Program-made: the position numbers and the translations under genes | Origin: Hyphomicrobiales bacterium | GTDB lineage: Bacteria > Pseudomonadota > Alphaproteobacteria > Rhizobiales > Aestuariivirgaceae | DNA length: 13,040 nt | Direction of reading: 5' to 3' | Assembly (NCBI GenBank): GCA_027051995.1 | Contig: JALUFY010000191.1 | Span: 1 to 13,040, forward strand | The notes under the pieces: generated by a model | What the model was told of the DNA's origin: nothing | What the model saw: the letters and a program-made list of their open reading frames with translations, nothing else | Database searches by the model: none | Part shown: positions 7,223-13,040 of the stretch, piece by piece | Numbering within the stretch: the first letter of the stretch is position 1 | How the letters are laid out: each line of letters starts with the position of its first letter

Positions 7223-7236
7223 TTGACGCAGGTCAA
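7223..7236. promoter_or_regulatory. FNR/FixK-type anaerobox TTGAC-N4-GTCAA
   Basis: TTGACGCAGGTCAA is a perfect dyad with five-base arms and a 4-nt spacer. It fits the Crp/Fnr-family consensus TTGAY-N4-RTCAA used by FNR, FixK and related oxygen or NO regulators. For leftward transcription, a class II (-41.5) placement predicts a -10 near 7195-7202, where the minus strand reads TGATTAACA, a weak -10-like sequence. The six-gene Fe-S cluster starts at 7098, so a leader of about 90 nt would result. For rightward transcription the same TTGACG could serve as a -35, but the dctP start is over 430 nt away. Confidence 0.6.
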
Positions 7237-7409
7237 GAGGTAAAAAAATATTCCAAGTCCCGCGATCCTGATGAAAATACCGGTTGAGCGTGAAAACGGT
7301 CAGGCAGGAGAGATGTTCTCATGACGGTCTGCGGATCGCTGTTCAAAGACCCGCAAATCACTTGTCGCCCCCCCTGCCTTTCAAGCGATTGCCGTGCGCA
7401 TATTAGTCC

Positions 7410-7438
7410 TTGATTGCATTAACTGATTGGTCTTAAGT
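7410..7438 (+). promoter_or_regulatory. Possible sigma-70 promoter for dctP
   Basis: TTGATT (about 7410-7415) is followed after 17 nt by TTAAGT (about 7433-7438). The -35 matches 4 of 6 and the -10 only 3 of 6. It lies in the last AT-rich part before the GC-rich leader of dctP and would leave a leader of about 225 nt. Weak call. Confidence 0.25.
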
Positions 7439-7524
7439 AGCCTTGCCGCTGGCGCAACTGGCGGGGAGGCGCGAATACGGGCGTTTGCGCGGCCATCATC
7501 GCCGCACACCGCCCGGCATGTTTC

Positions 7525-7544
7525 AAAAAGGCCCGGTTCCGGGC
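7525..7544 (-). terminator. Terminator-like hairpin pointing left, in the intergenic region
   Basis: On the minus strand GCCCGGAACCGGGC is followed by CTTTTTG, a short GC stem with a T run. The loop is very small (2 nt, or 4 nt with a 5-bp stem). No leftward gene ends here, so it could block antisense transcription entering from dctP or be accidental. Confidence 0.3.
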
Positions 7545-7669
7545 GGCGCTTTCCCTCCCGGATTTCAAACCAGCAACAAACGCCATGCGGCACGGACAGG
7601 ATCCGCCCGCGCATGCCCCGGTTTGCGCCTTGGCGGGTCCGTGACATGAAAATCCGAGGGAGATGAAAC

Positions 7670-8749
7670 ATGGATCGTCGCAAGTTTATCAAGACAGCTG
7701 GTCTTGGCGCCACGGCCGCCGCGGCTCTCGCCACCCCGGCCATCGCCTCCGGCGTGCGCCAGCTGAAGATGGTCACGTCCTGGCCGAAGAACTTCCCCGG
7801 CCTGGGCACCGCCGCCGCCCGCGTCGCCAAGCGCATCGAGGCCGCCTCCGATGGCCGCTTCAAGATCCGCGTCTATGCCGGCAAGGAGCTGGTGCATCCG
7901 CTGAAGTGCCTGGACGCCGTGCAGGAAGGCGTCGCCGAGCTCTATCACTCCGCCGACTACTACTATCAGGGCAAGGACAAGGGTTTCGCCTTCTATTCCG
8001 CCGTGCCCTTCGGCTTCACCGCCAGCGAAATGAACGCCTGGCTCTACTTCGGCGGCGGCCAGAAACTGTGGGACGAGCTGGGCGCCAACTTCGGCGTCAA
8101 GGGCCTGCCCTGCGGCAACTCCGGCGTGCAGATGGGTGGCTGGTTCCGCAAGGAAGTGAAGACCCTGGAAGACTTCAAGGGCCTGAAGATGCGCATGCCC
8201 GGCCTCGGCGGCGCGGTGCTCAACGCCATCGGCGCCACCGCCCTGACTCTCGCCGGCTCCGAGATCATGCCGGCCCTGCAGGCGGGCACCATCGACGCCA
8301 CCGAGTGGGTCGGCCCGTGGAACGATCTGGCCTTCGGCTTCTACAAGGTCACCAAGCATTACTACTATCCCGGCTTCCACGAGCCCGGCACCATGCTCTC
8401 CATGGGCATCTCGAAGAAGTTCTGGGACAGCCTGTCGAAATCCGATCAGGCGCTCTTCGAGTCCTGCGCGCAGGCCGAGAACTCCTATGACCTGGGCGAG
8501 TTCAACGCCAACAACGGCGCCGCCCTCAACACCCTGATCACCAAGCACGGCGTCAAGCTGCACGAGTTCTCCGACGAGATCTTCAAGGGCTTCGGCGCCG
8601 CCTCCAAGGACGTGCTCGCCTCCGCCGGCGCCTCCTCGCCCAACGCCAAGAAGATCTACGAGAGCTTCATGGCCTTCAAGAAGCGCGTGCAGGGCTGGAC
8701 GGAAATCTCCGACGTGGCCTACGCCGAAAAACGCGCTCTGGTGAAATAA
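7670..8749 (+). CDS. dctP: TRAP transporter substrate-binding protein, DctP family (TakP-like, probably 2-oxo or carboxylic acid)
   Basis: A 359-residue periplasmic binding protein with a twin-arginine type signal (MDRRKFIKTAGLG, hydrophobic to about residue 27), so it is probably exported folded. The body is a DctP fold closest to the TakP (2-oxo monocarboxylate) group. Supporting blocks are QMGGWFRKE (154-162), the conserved Arg in LKMRMPGLGG (172-181, R175, which binds the substrate carboxylate in this family), and QAGTIDATEWVGPWND (204-219), the E212-W213 site characteristic of the TakP branch. It has a GAGGGAG Shine-Dalgarno 7 nt before ATG 7670. The protein is followed by a hairpin terminator and then dctQ and dctM. 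It captures an organic acid in the periplasm for Na+-driven import. Family is certain; the ligand is inferred. Confidence 0.95.
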   Translation: MDRRKFIKTAGLGATAAAALATPAIASGVRQLKMVTSWPKNFPGLGTAAARVAKRIEAASDGRFKIRVYAGKELVHPLKCLDAVQEGVAELYHSADYYYQGKDKGFAFYSAVPFGFTASEMNAWLYFGGGQKLWDELGANFGVKGLPCGNSGVQMGGWFRKEVKTLEDFKGLKMRMPGLGGAVLNAIGATALTLAGSEIMPALQAGTIDATEWVGPWNDLAFGFYKVTKHYYYPGFHEPGTMLSMGISKKFWDSLSKSDQALFESCAQAENSYDLGEFNANNGAALNTLITKHGVKLHEFSDEIFKGFGAASKDVLASAGASSPNAKKIYESFMAFKKRVQGWTEISDVAYAEKRALVK

Positions 8750-8773
8750 CCGGAGCGGGGAACCGGAAACGGG

Positions 8774-8803
8774 AAAGGCCGGAGCTTGCCGCTCCGGCCT
8801 TTT
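8774..8803 (+). terminator. Intrinsic terminator between dctP and dctQ
   Basis: A 9-bp stem, GGCCGGAGC (8777-8785) and GCTCCGGCC (8791-8799), with loop TTGCC is flanked by AAA and TTTT, giving up to 12 pairs. It starts 24 nt after the dctP stop. Partial termination here would make more binding protein than membrane subunits, as is common in TRAP and ABC operons. The rest of the 185-nt gap holds only a short purine-rich tandem (ATAGAAGAA twice, 8842-8859). Confidence 0.85.
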
Positions 8804-8934
8804 CCCCATCCGTTCCGCGCGCCCGCCGCGCAAGCGCCGCGATAGAAGAAATAGAAGAAAAAGAACAGCGAGCGGCCCGCGCGGAAGCCTGAATGCAAAA
8901 GCCTGAACGCCAAGTCCCGGGGAGGGATACTTTC

Positions 8935-9507
8935 ATGCTTGCCTACATCCGCTTCATGGACCATCTGGACGAGCGCATCGGCCACGCCATCGCCTGGGTG
9001 GCGCTGGCCATGGTGCTGGTGCAGTTCCTCGTCGTCGTCATGCGCTATGTCTTCGCCATCGGCTCCATTCCCCTGCAGGAATCCATCTGGTACATGCACG
9101 GCCTGATGTTCATGATCGGCGCCGGCTATACCCTGATGCACGGCGGCCATGTGCGCGTCGATATCGTCTATGGCGAGGCCAGCCCGCGCACCAAGGCCAT
9201 CATTGACGTCTTTGGCACGCTGGTCTTCCTGCTGCCGGTGGCCATCGCCACCCTGTGGCTGTCGTGGGATTACGTCATCAATTCCTGGAAGGTCTTCGAG
9301 GGCTCCACGGAGGTTTCCGGCCTGCCGCTCATCTGGGCCTACAAGACCGTCATCTGGATTTTCGCCGTTCTGGTCTTCTTTCAGGGCCTGTCCATGCTCT
9401 TCAAGGCCATCCGCTATCTGCGCGGCCAGGAGCCGGACTATCCCGTCCCGCCCTATGTTGACGGCAGGCAAAGGCCCGATCCGGAAGCCGTCAGGGAGGA
9501 AGTGTGA
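8935..9507 (+). CDS. dctQ: TRAP transporter small permease subunit DctQ
   Basis: A 190-residue inner-membrane protein with four hydrophobic segments (about 18-40, 50-68, 88-110 and 134-156), the normal DctQ layout. Family marks are the helix-1 pattern ending VVVMRYVF (33-40), LQESIWYMHGLMFMIGAGY (47-65) and the HVRVDIVYG motif (72-80). It pairs with the large permease DctM and is needed for docking of the binding protein. ATG 8935 is chosen because GGAGGG stands 8 nt upstream; an in-frame ATG at 8893 lacks a site and would add a non-hydrophobic leader. The stop overlaps the dctM start (TGATG), indicating coupled translation. Confidence 0.93.
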   Translation: MLAYIRFMDHLDERIGHAIAWVALAMVLVQFLVVVMRYVFAIGSIPLQESIWYMHGLMFMIGAGYTLMHGGHVRVDIVYGEASPRTKAIIDVFGTLVFLLPVAIATLWLSWDYVINSWKVFEGSTEVSGLPLIWAYKTVIWIFAVLVFFQGLSMLFKAIRYLRGQEPDYPVPPYVDGRQRPDPEAVREEV

Positions 9508-11126
9508 TGCATATCTCGCCTGAAATCATGGTCCTGCTGATGTTCCTCTCGGCGGTCGGTTTTCTGCTGATGGGCTTTCCCGTGGCCTTCACCCTGGCCG
9601 GCACCGGCCTGCTTTTCGCCCTCTTCGGCCATCTGATCGGCGTCTTTTCGCTGTCCTTCCTCTATGCCTTCCCCCAGCGCATCTTCGCCATCATGAGTTC
9701 GGAGGTGCTGGTGGCCGTGCCCTTGTTCGTCTTCATGGGGGTCATGCTGGAGCGCTCCAAGGTGGCCGAGGAGCTGCTCGACAACATGGGCCGCGCCTTC
9801 GGCTCGCGCCCCGGCGGCCTGGCCTATTCGGTCACCGTCGTCGGCGCGCTTCTGGCCGCCTCCACCGGCATCGTCGGCGCCACCGTGGTCACCATGGGCC
9901 TGCTCTCGCTGCCCACCATGCTGCGGCGCGGCTACAACATCCCCTTCTCCTGCGGCACCATCTGCGCCTCCGGCACCCTGGGCCAGATCATCCCGCCCTC
10001 CATCGTGCTGGTGCTGCTCGGCGATCAGCTCTCCGTGGCCTTCCAGAACGCCCAGTATTCCATGGGCAACTACGCCCCGGACACCGTCTCGGTGAATGAT
10101 CTCTTCGCCGGCGCGCTGCTGCCCGGCCTCATGCTGGTGGGCATGTATCTGATCTATCAGATCGCCTTCGCCACCCTGCGCCCGAAGGAGGCCCCGGCCA
10201 TTCCCGCCGATGAGCTCATCAAGGGCGACCGCAGGGCCTTCTACAAGCAGCTGGCGGGCACGCTTTTCGCCCCGCTCATTCTCATCATCGCCGTGCTCGG
10301 CTCCATTCTCGGCGGCCTGGCCTCGCCCACGGAGGCCGCCTCGGTGGGCGCGGTGGGCGCCATCATGCTGGCCGGCTACAAGATCAACCCGAAGGGAGCA
10401 AAATGGATCATGGCCGGGGCGGCCTCACTCTTCGCCCTGTTCATCCTCACCATGTTCTTCGACCTGCGCATGCAGCGCAATGTCATCCCGGCCGCGGACT
10501 GGGCCGCCATCGCAGTGGCGCTTGTTCTCTCCGCCCTGCTGGTCATCGGCGTCATCGTCAGCGTCTGGCGCACCCTGCAGGAAAGGGACGCCGACGGCAC
10601 CCCGGTTCTGGCCTCCGTCGGCCGCTCCACGGTGCAGATTTCCTCCATGGTCTTCGTCATCCTCGTCGGCGCGGGCATGTTCTCGCGCGTCTTCCGCGGC
10701 TTCGAGGGCGACGTGGTGATCGAGAACTTCCTCCACAACCTGCCCGGCGGCACCGTGGCGGCCATGCTGCTGGTCATGACCGTGATGTTCCTCATGGGCT
10801 TCTTCCTCGACTTTCTGGAGATCATCTTCATCGTCGTGCCCATCGTCGCCCCCATCCTGCTGCAAATGGAGGTGGCCCCCGGCGTCACCATGAGCCCGGT
10901 GTGGCTGGGCGTCATGATGGGCGTCAATCTGCAAACCTCCTTCCTCACTCCGCCATTCGGCTTCGCCCTGTTCTACTTGCGCGGGGTGGCGCCAAAGGCG
11001 GTCAAGACCAGCCATATCTACATGGGCGTCATGCCCTTCGTGGCCATTCAGGTCATCGCCCTGCTGCTGCTGTGGTTCTGGCCCGAAATCGCCACCTGGC
11101 TGCCTTCGGTGCTCTACGAGAAGTAG
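9507..11126 (+). CDS. dctM: TRAP transporter large permease subunit DctM (long form)
   Basis: A 539-residue polytopic membrane protein, the transport subunit that couples Na+ entry to organic acid import. Family motifs are GFPVAFTLAGTG (23-34), SGTLGQIIPPSIVLVLLGD (155-173), LASPTEAASVGAVGA (271-285) and LQTSFLTPPFGFALFYLRG (475-493). It is about 100 residues longer than the common 425-residue DctM. The extra part (about 296-380) carries two additional hydrophobic helices (299-317 and 331-353) and a charged loop. ATG 9507 is preferred over the adjacent GTG at 9504, since GGGAGGA is 6 nt upstream of the ATG and the ATG overlaps the dctQ stop. A strong terminator follows. Confidence 0.95.
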   Translation: MHISPEIMVLLMFLSAVGFLLMGFPVAFTLAGTGLLFALFGHLIGVFSLSFLYAFPQRIFAIMSSEVLVAVPLFVFMGVMLERSKVAEELLDNMGRAFGSRPGGLAYSVTVVGALLAASTGIVGATVVTMGLLSLPTMLRRGYNIPFSCGTICASGTLGQIIPPSIVLVLLGDQLSVAFQNAQYSMGNYAPDTVSVNDLFAGALLPGLMLVGMYLIYQIAFATLRPKEAPAIPADELIKGDRRAFYKQLAGTLFAPLILIIAVLGSILGGLASPTEAASVGAVGAIMLAGYKINPKGAKWIMAGAASLFALFILTMFFDLRMQRNVIPAADWAAIAVALVLSALLVIGVIVSVWRTLQERDADGTPVLASVGRSTVQISSMVFVILVGAGMFSRVFRGFEGDVVIENFLHNLPGGTVAAMLLVMTVMFLMGFFLDFLEIIFIVVPIVAPILLQMEVAPGVTMSPVWLGVMMGVNLQTSFLTPPFGFALFYLRGVAPKAVKTSHIYMGVMPFVAIQVIALLLLWFWPEIATWLPSVLYEK

Positions 11127-11152
11127 CCTCCGTCCGTTTCATGTGAAACGCG

Positions 11153-11183
11153 CCCCGCGAACCGCGCAGTTCGCGGGGTTTTT
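11153..11183 (+). terminator. Strong intrinsic terminator after dctM
   Basis: A perfect 10-bp stem, CCCCGCGAAC (11153-11162) and GTTCGCGGGG (11169-11178), with a 6-nt loop is followed by TTTTT. It starts 26 nt after the dctM stop and separates the TRAP operon from the oxidoreductase gene. Confidence 0.92.
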
Positions 11184-11209
11184 CATGCATTGCGCCAGAG
11201 CGGTTTGAA

Positions 11210-11239
11210 TTGACTTGCCCCCCGCCAAGGGCGTAGGAA
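11210..11239 (+). promoter_or_regulatory. Candidate sigma-70 promoter for the oxidoreductase gene
   Basis: TTGACT (11210-11215, 5 of 6 to the -35 consensus) is followed after 18 nt by TAGGAA (11234-11239, 3 of 6 to the -10). It lies between the dctM terminator and the ATG at 11277, leaving a leader of about 30 nt. It supports separate transcription of the downstream gene. Confidence 0.45.
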
Positions 11240-11276
11240 TTGGTAAGCATAGCTGACCTTCCCGCAGGAGCGCCCG

Positions 11277-13040
11277 ATGGCCAAAAGCCGCGTTTCCCTC
11301 GCCGACAGGTTCGATCTCGGCAAGTCCCGCGTCATTCTCGGCGGCCAGCAGGCCATCGTCCGCCTCATGCTCATGCAGAAGGCGCGCGACGAGGCCAGGG
11401 GGCTGAACACGGCGGGCTTCGTCACCGGCTATCGCGGCTCGCCGCTCGGGGCGCTGGACATCCAGTTCACCCGCGAAAAGGCGCTCGTGGAAGCCCATGA
11501 CATCCATTTCCAGCCGGGCATCAACGAGGAGCTGGCCGCCACCGCCATCTGGGGCGCGCAACAGGCGGCCATGCGCGGCGAGGGCGCGCGCGACGGCGTC
11601 TTCTGCGTCTGGTATGGCAAGGGCCCCGGCGTCGACCGCTGCGGCGATGTCTTCCGCCACGCCAATTCGGCGGGCTCGGCGGAGCATGGCGGCGTGCTGG
11701 TGCTCATGGGCGACGATCACGGGGCGGAATCCTCCACCGTGCCGCATCAGAGCGAATTCACCCTCATCGACGCCATGATGCCCATTCTCAACCCGGCGGG
11801 CGTGCAGGAAATCCTCGATTACGGCATTCTGGGATACGCCCTGTCGCGCTACAGCGGCTGCTGGGTGGGGCTGAAATGCCTCCATGACACCATCGAATCC
11901 ACCGCCGTGGTGGACGCCGCCCCCGATCGCGTCACGGTGCGCGAGCCGGAGGACTTCGCCATGCCGGAAGGCGGGCTGAACATCCGCCCCGGCGACGACC
12001 GCTTCACCCTGGAAAAGCGCCTGCACACATACAAAAGGGCCGCCGCGCAGGCCTTCGCCCGCGCCAACGGGCTGGACAAAATCGTCTGGGACGGCGGCGA
12101 TGATCCCGCGCTCGGCATCGTCTCCACCGGCAAGAGCTGGCTCGACACACGCCAGGCCCTGGCGGATCTGGGCATTGATGAAACCCGCGCCAGGGAACTG
12201 GGCATCCGCCTGCTGAAGATCGGCATGACCTGGCCGCTGGAGCCGCAGATCATCCGCCGCTTCGCGAAGGGCCTGCGCGCCATTCTGGTGGTGGAGGAAA
12301 AACGCGCCATCATTGAAACCCAGATCAGGGAATTGCTGTTCAATAGCCCCGAACGCCCCGTCATCACCGGCAAGGAGGATGAAGAGGGCAAGACCCTGCT
12401 GCCCGCCCACGGCGTGCTCGATCCGGCGATGATCGCGAAGGCCATCGGCGGCCGCCTGCTCCCCCCGCGCGGGGATGACGAGGCGCTCAAGGCGGCGCTG
12501 GCGGCCATGGAGAACGCGGGCGCGGGCGCGGCCAACCTGCCAGCACCCATGGAGCGCGTACCCTGGTTCTGCGCCGGCTGCCCGCACAACACCTCGACGA
12601 AGGTGCCCGAGGGCGCGCGCGCCTACGCCGGCATCGGCTGCCACTGGCTGGTGCAGCTGATGGATGACCGCAACACGAAGGGCTTCACGCAGATGGGCTG
12701 CGAGGGCGCCAACTGGATCGGCGAGGCGCCCTTCTCGAAGCGCCGCCACATCTTCCAGAACATCGGCGACGGCACCTATGTGCATTCCGGCCTCATGGCC
12801 ATCCGCGCCTGCCGGGCGGCGGGCGTCAACATCACCTTCAAGATTCTCTGCAACGACGCCGTGGCCATGACCGGCGGCCAGCCCATGGACGGCGGCCTCA
12901 CCGTGCCGCAGATCGCCGCCCAGACCCGCGCCGAAGGCTGCGAGCGCATCGCCGTCGTCTCCGACGAACCGGGGAAATGGGCCGGCATCCCCTTCCCGCC
13001 GCGCGTCACCTTCCATCACCGAGACGAACTGATGGAAGTG
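11277..13040 (+). CDS. Indolepyruvate:ferredoxin oxidoreductase, fused type (N-terminal 588 residues, truncated by the window edge)
   Basis: The frame is open from ATG 11277 to the window end (588 codons, no stop), with AGGAG 6 nt upstream. The product is the N-terminal half of the fused alpha/gamma-type enzymes of about 1100-1200 residues that oxidatively decarboxylate aryl-pyruvates to acyl-CoA and reduce ferredoxin. An N-terminal pyrimidine-binding-like domain includes GFVTGYRGSPLGALD (around residues 47-61) and GINEELAATAIWGAQQ. A second half carries CAGCPHNTST (C432, C435), GIGCHW (C455), MGCEGANWIGEAPF, and the TPP-binding GDG...ND signature (D498 in IGDGTY; N526-D527 in CNDAVAMTGGQPMDGG). 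No N-terminal or internal 2x[4Fe-4S] ferredoxin is seen in this part. Relatives act on indolepyruvate or phenylpyruvate in amino acid breakdown. It follows a TRAP importer for probable 2-oxo acids but has its own promoter. Confidence 0.92.
   Translation, partial: MAKSRVSLADRFDLGKSRVILGGQQAIVRLMLMQKARDEARGLNTAGFVTGYRGSPLGALDIQFTREKALVEAHDIHFQPGINEELAATAIWGAQQAAMRGEGARDGVFCVWYGKGPGVDRCGDVFRHANSAGSAEHGGVLVLMGDDHGAESSTVPHQSEFTLIDAMMPILNPAGVQEILDYGILGYALSRYSGCWVGLKCLHDTIESTAVVDAAPDRVTVREPEDFAMPEGGLNIRPGDDRFTLEKRLHTYKRAAAQAFARANGLDKIVWDGGDDPALGIVSTGKSWLDTRQALADLGIDETRARELGIRLLKIGMTWPLEPQIIRRFAKGLRAILVVEEKRAIIETQIRELLFNSPERPVITGKEDEEGKTLLPAHGVLDPAMIAKAIGGRLLPPRGDDEALKAALAAMENAGAGAANLPAPMERVPWFCAGCPHNTSTKVPEGARAYAGIGCHWLVQLMDDRNTKGFTQMGCEGANWIGEAPFSKRRHIFQNIGDGTYVHSGLMAIRACRAAGVNITFKILCNDAVAMTGGQPMDGGLTVPQIAAQTRAEGCERIAVVSDEPGKWAGIPFPPRVTFHHRDELMEV

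Larger units (their letters stand above)
7099..7669. other. Divergent intergenic regulatory region
   Basis: A 571-nt gap between the leftward DUF2946-receptor-Fe-S cluster and the rightward TRAP operon. Its left half (about 7190-7300) is distinctly AT-richer than the flanks and holds the anaerobox, a direct repeat and an A-rich run, as expected for promoters. The right half (about 7440-7669) is GC-rich and holds no recognisable protein. Open frames there are short, overlap in several frames and have no family motifs. An imperfect inverted repeat ACCGGTT-N8-AAACGGT (7279-7300) is a possible operator. Confidence 0.6.

Noticed and set aside
7443..7666. Overlapping short open frames just upstream of dctP
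   Set aside because: Several frames on both strands are open at once owing to GC content. None has a motif or a good ribosome site.
8842..8859. ATAGAAGAA tandem repeat between dctP and dctQ
   Set aside because: Only two short copies; probably a purine-rich leader stretch rather than a functional repeat.
11139..13019. Long minus-strand open frame (626 codons) opposite the oxidoreductase
   Set aside because: The plus strand encodes an unbroken, motif-rich indolepyruvate oxidoreductase. The antisense frame is low-complexity and has no family signature.

Overview
The window is GC-rich (roughly 60-65% by eye) and reads as part of a Gram-negative, probably alphaproteobacterial chromosome from an organism able to live anaerobically. 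The evidence is an outer-membrane TonB-dependent receptor, a Tat-type TRAP binding protein resembling the 2-oxo-acid (TakP) group, a fused-type indolepyruvate:ferredoxin oxidoreductase, oxygen-sensitive Fe-S enzymes, and an FNR/FixK-type anaerobox. The taxonomic call is inference only. No tRNA, rRNA, IS element or CRISPR array was seen.

Left part (27-7098, minus strand): six genes in one direction, read from right to left. They encode a DUF2946-type small exported protein (7098-6706), a TonB-dependent receptor (6436-4400), a signal-peptide protein with a DUF4198-like domain and a C-terminal membrane anchor (4390-3209), a NapH-like membrane protein with two [4Fe-4S] ferredoxin motifs (3212-2244), a single-subunit member of the 2-hydroxyacyl-CoA dehydratase/double-cubane cluster protein family (2247-925), and its BadF/HgdC-type ATP-dependent reductase (902-27). 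Two junctions are ATGA stop/start overlaps, a third places the Shine-Dalgarno on the upstream stop codon, and a fourth has a 22-nt gap. This is strong evidence that the receptor, periplasmic, membrane and cytoplasmic components are made together. The likely logic is uptake of a metal or cofactor across the outer membrane, periplasmic handling, electron delivery through the membrane Fe-S protein, and ATP-driven reduction at a double-cubane or related cluster. The substrate is unknown. This is the most interesting part of the window.

Centre (7099-7669): a 571-nt divergent intergenic region. It holds a perfect inverted repeat TTGAC-N4-GTCAA (7223-7236). It is placed so that leftward transcription of the six-gene cluster could be activated by an FNR/FixK-type regulator. 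A possible small Cys-containing ORF and a leftward terminator-like hairpin also lie here.

Right part (7670-11126, plus strand): a complete TRAP transporter, dctP-dctQ-dctM. An intrinsic terminator-like hairpin between dctP and dctQ probably keeps the binding protein in excess, and a strong terminator follows dctM. From 11277 to the window end is the first half of a fused indolepyruvate:ferredoxin oxidoreductase, with its own candidate promoter. The 2-oxo-acid importer and the 2-oxo-acid:ferredoxin oxidoreductase make sense as neighbours. The reduced ferredoxin made could in principle also supply the left-hand cluster, but that link is inference.
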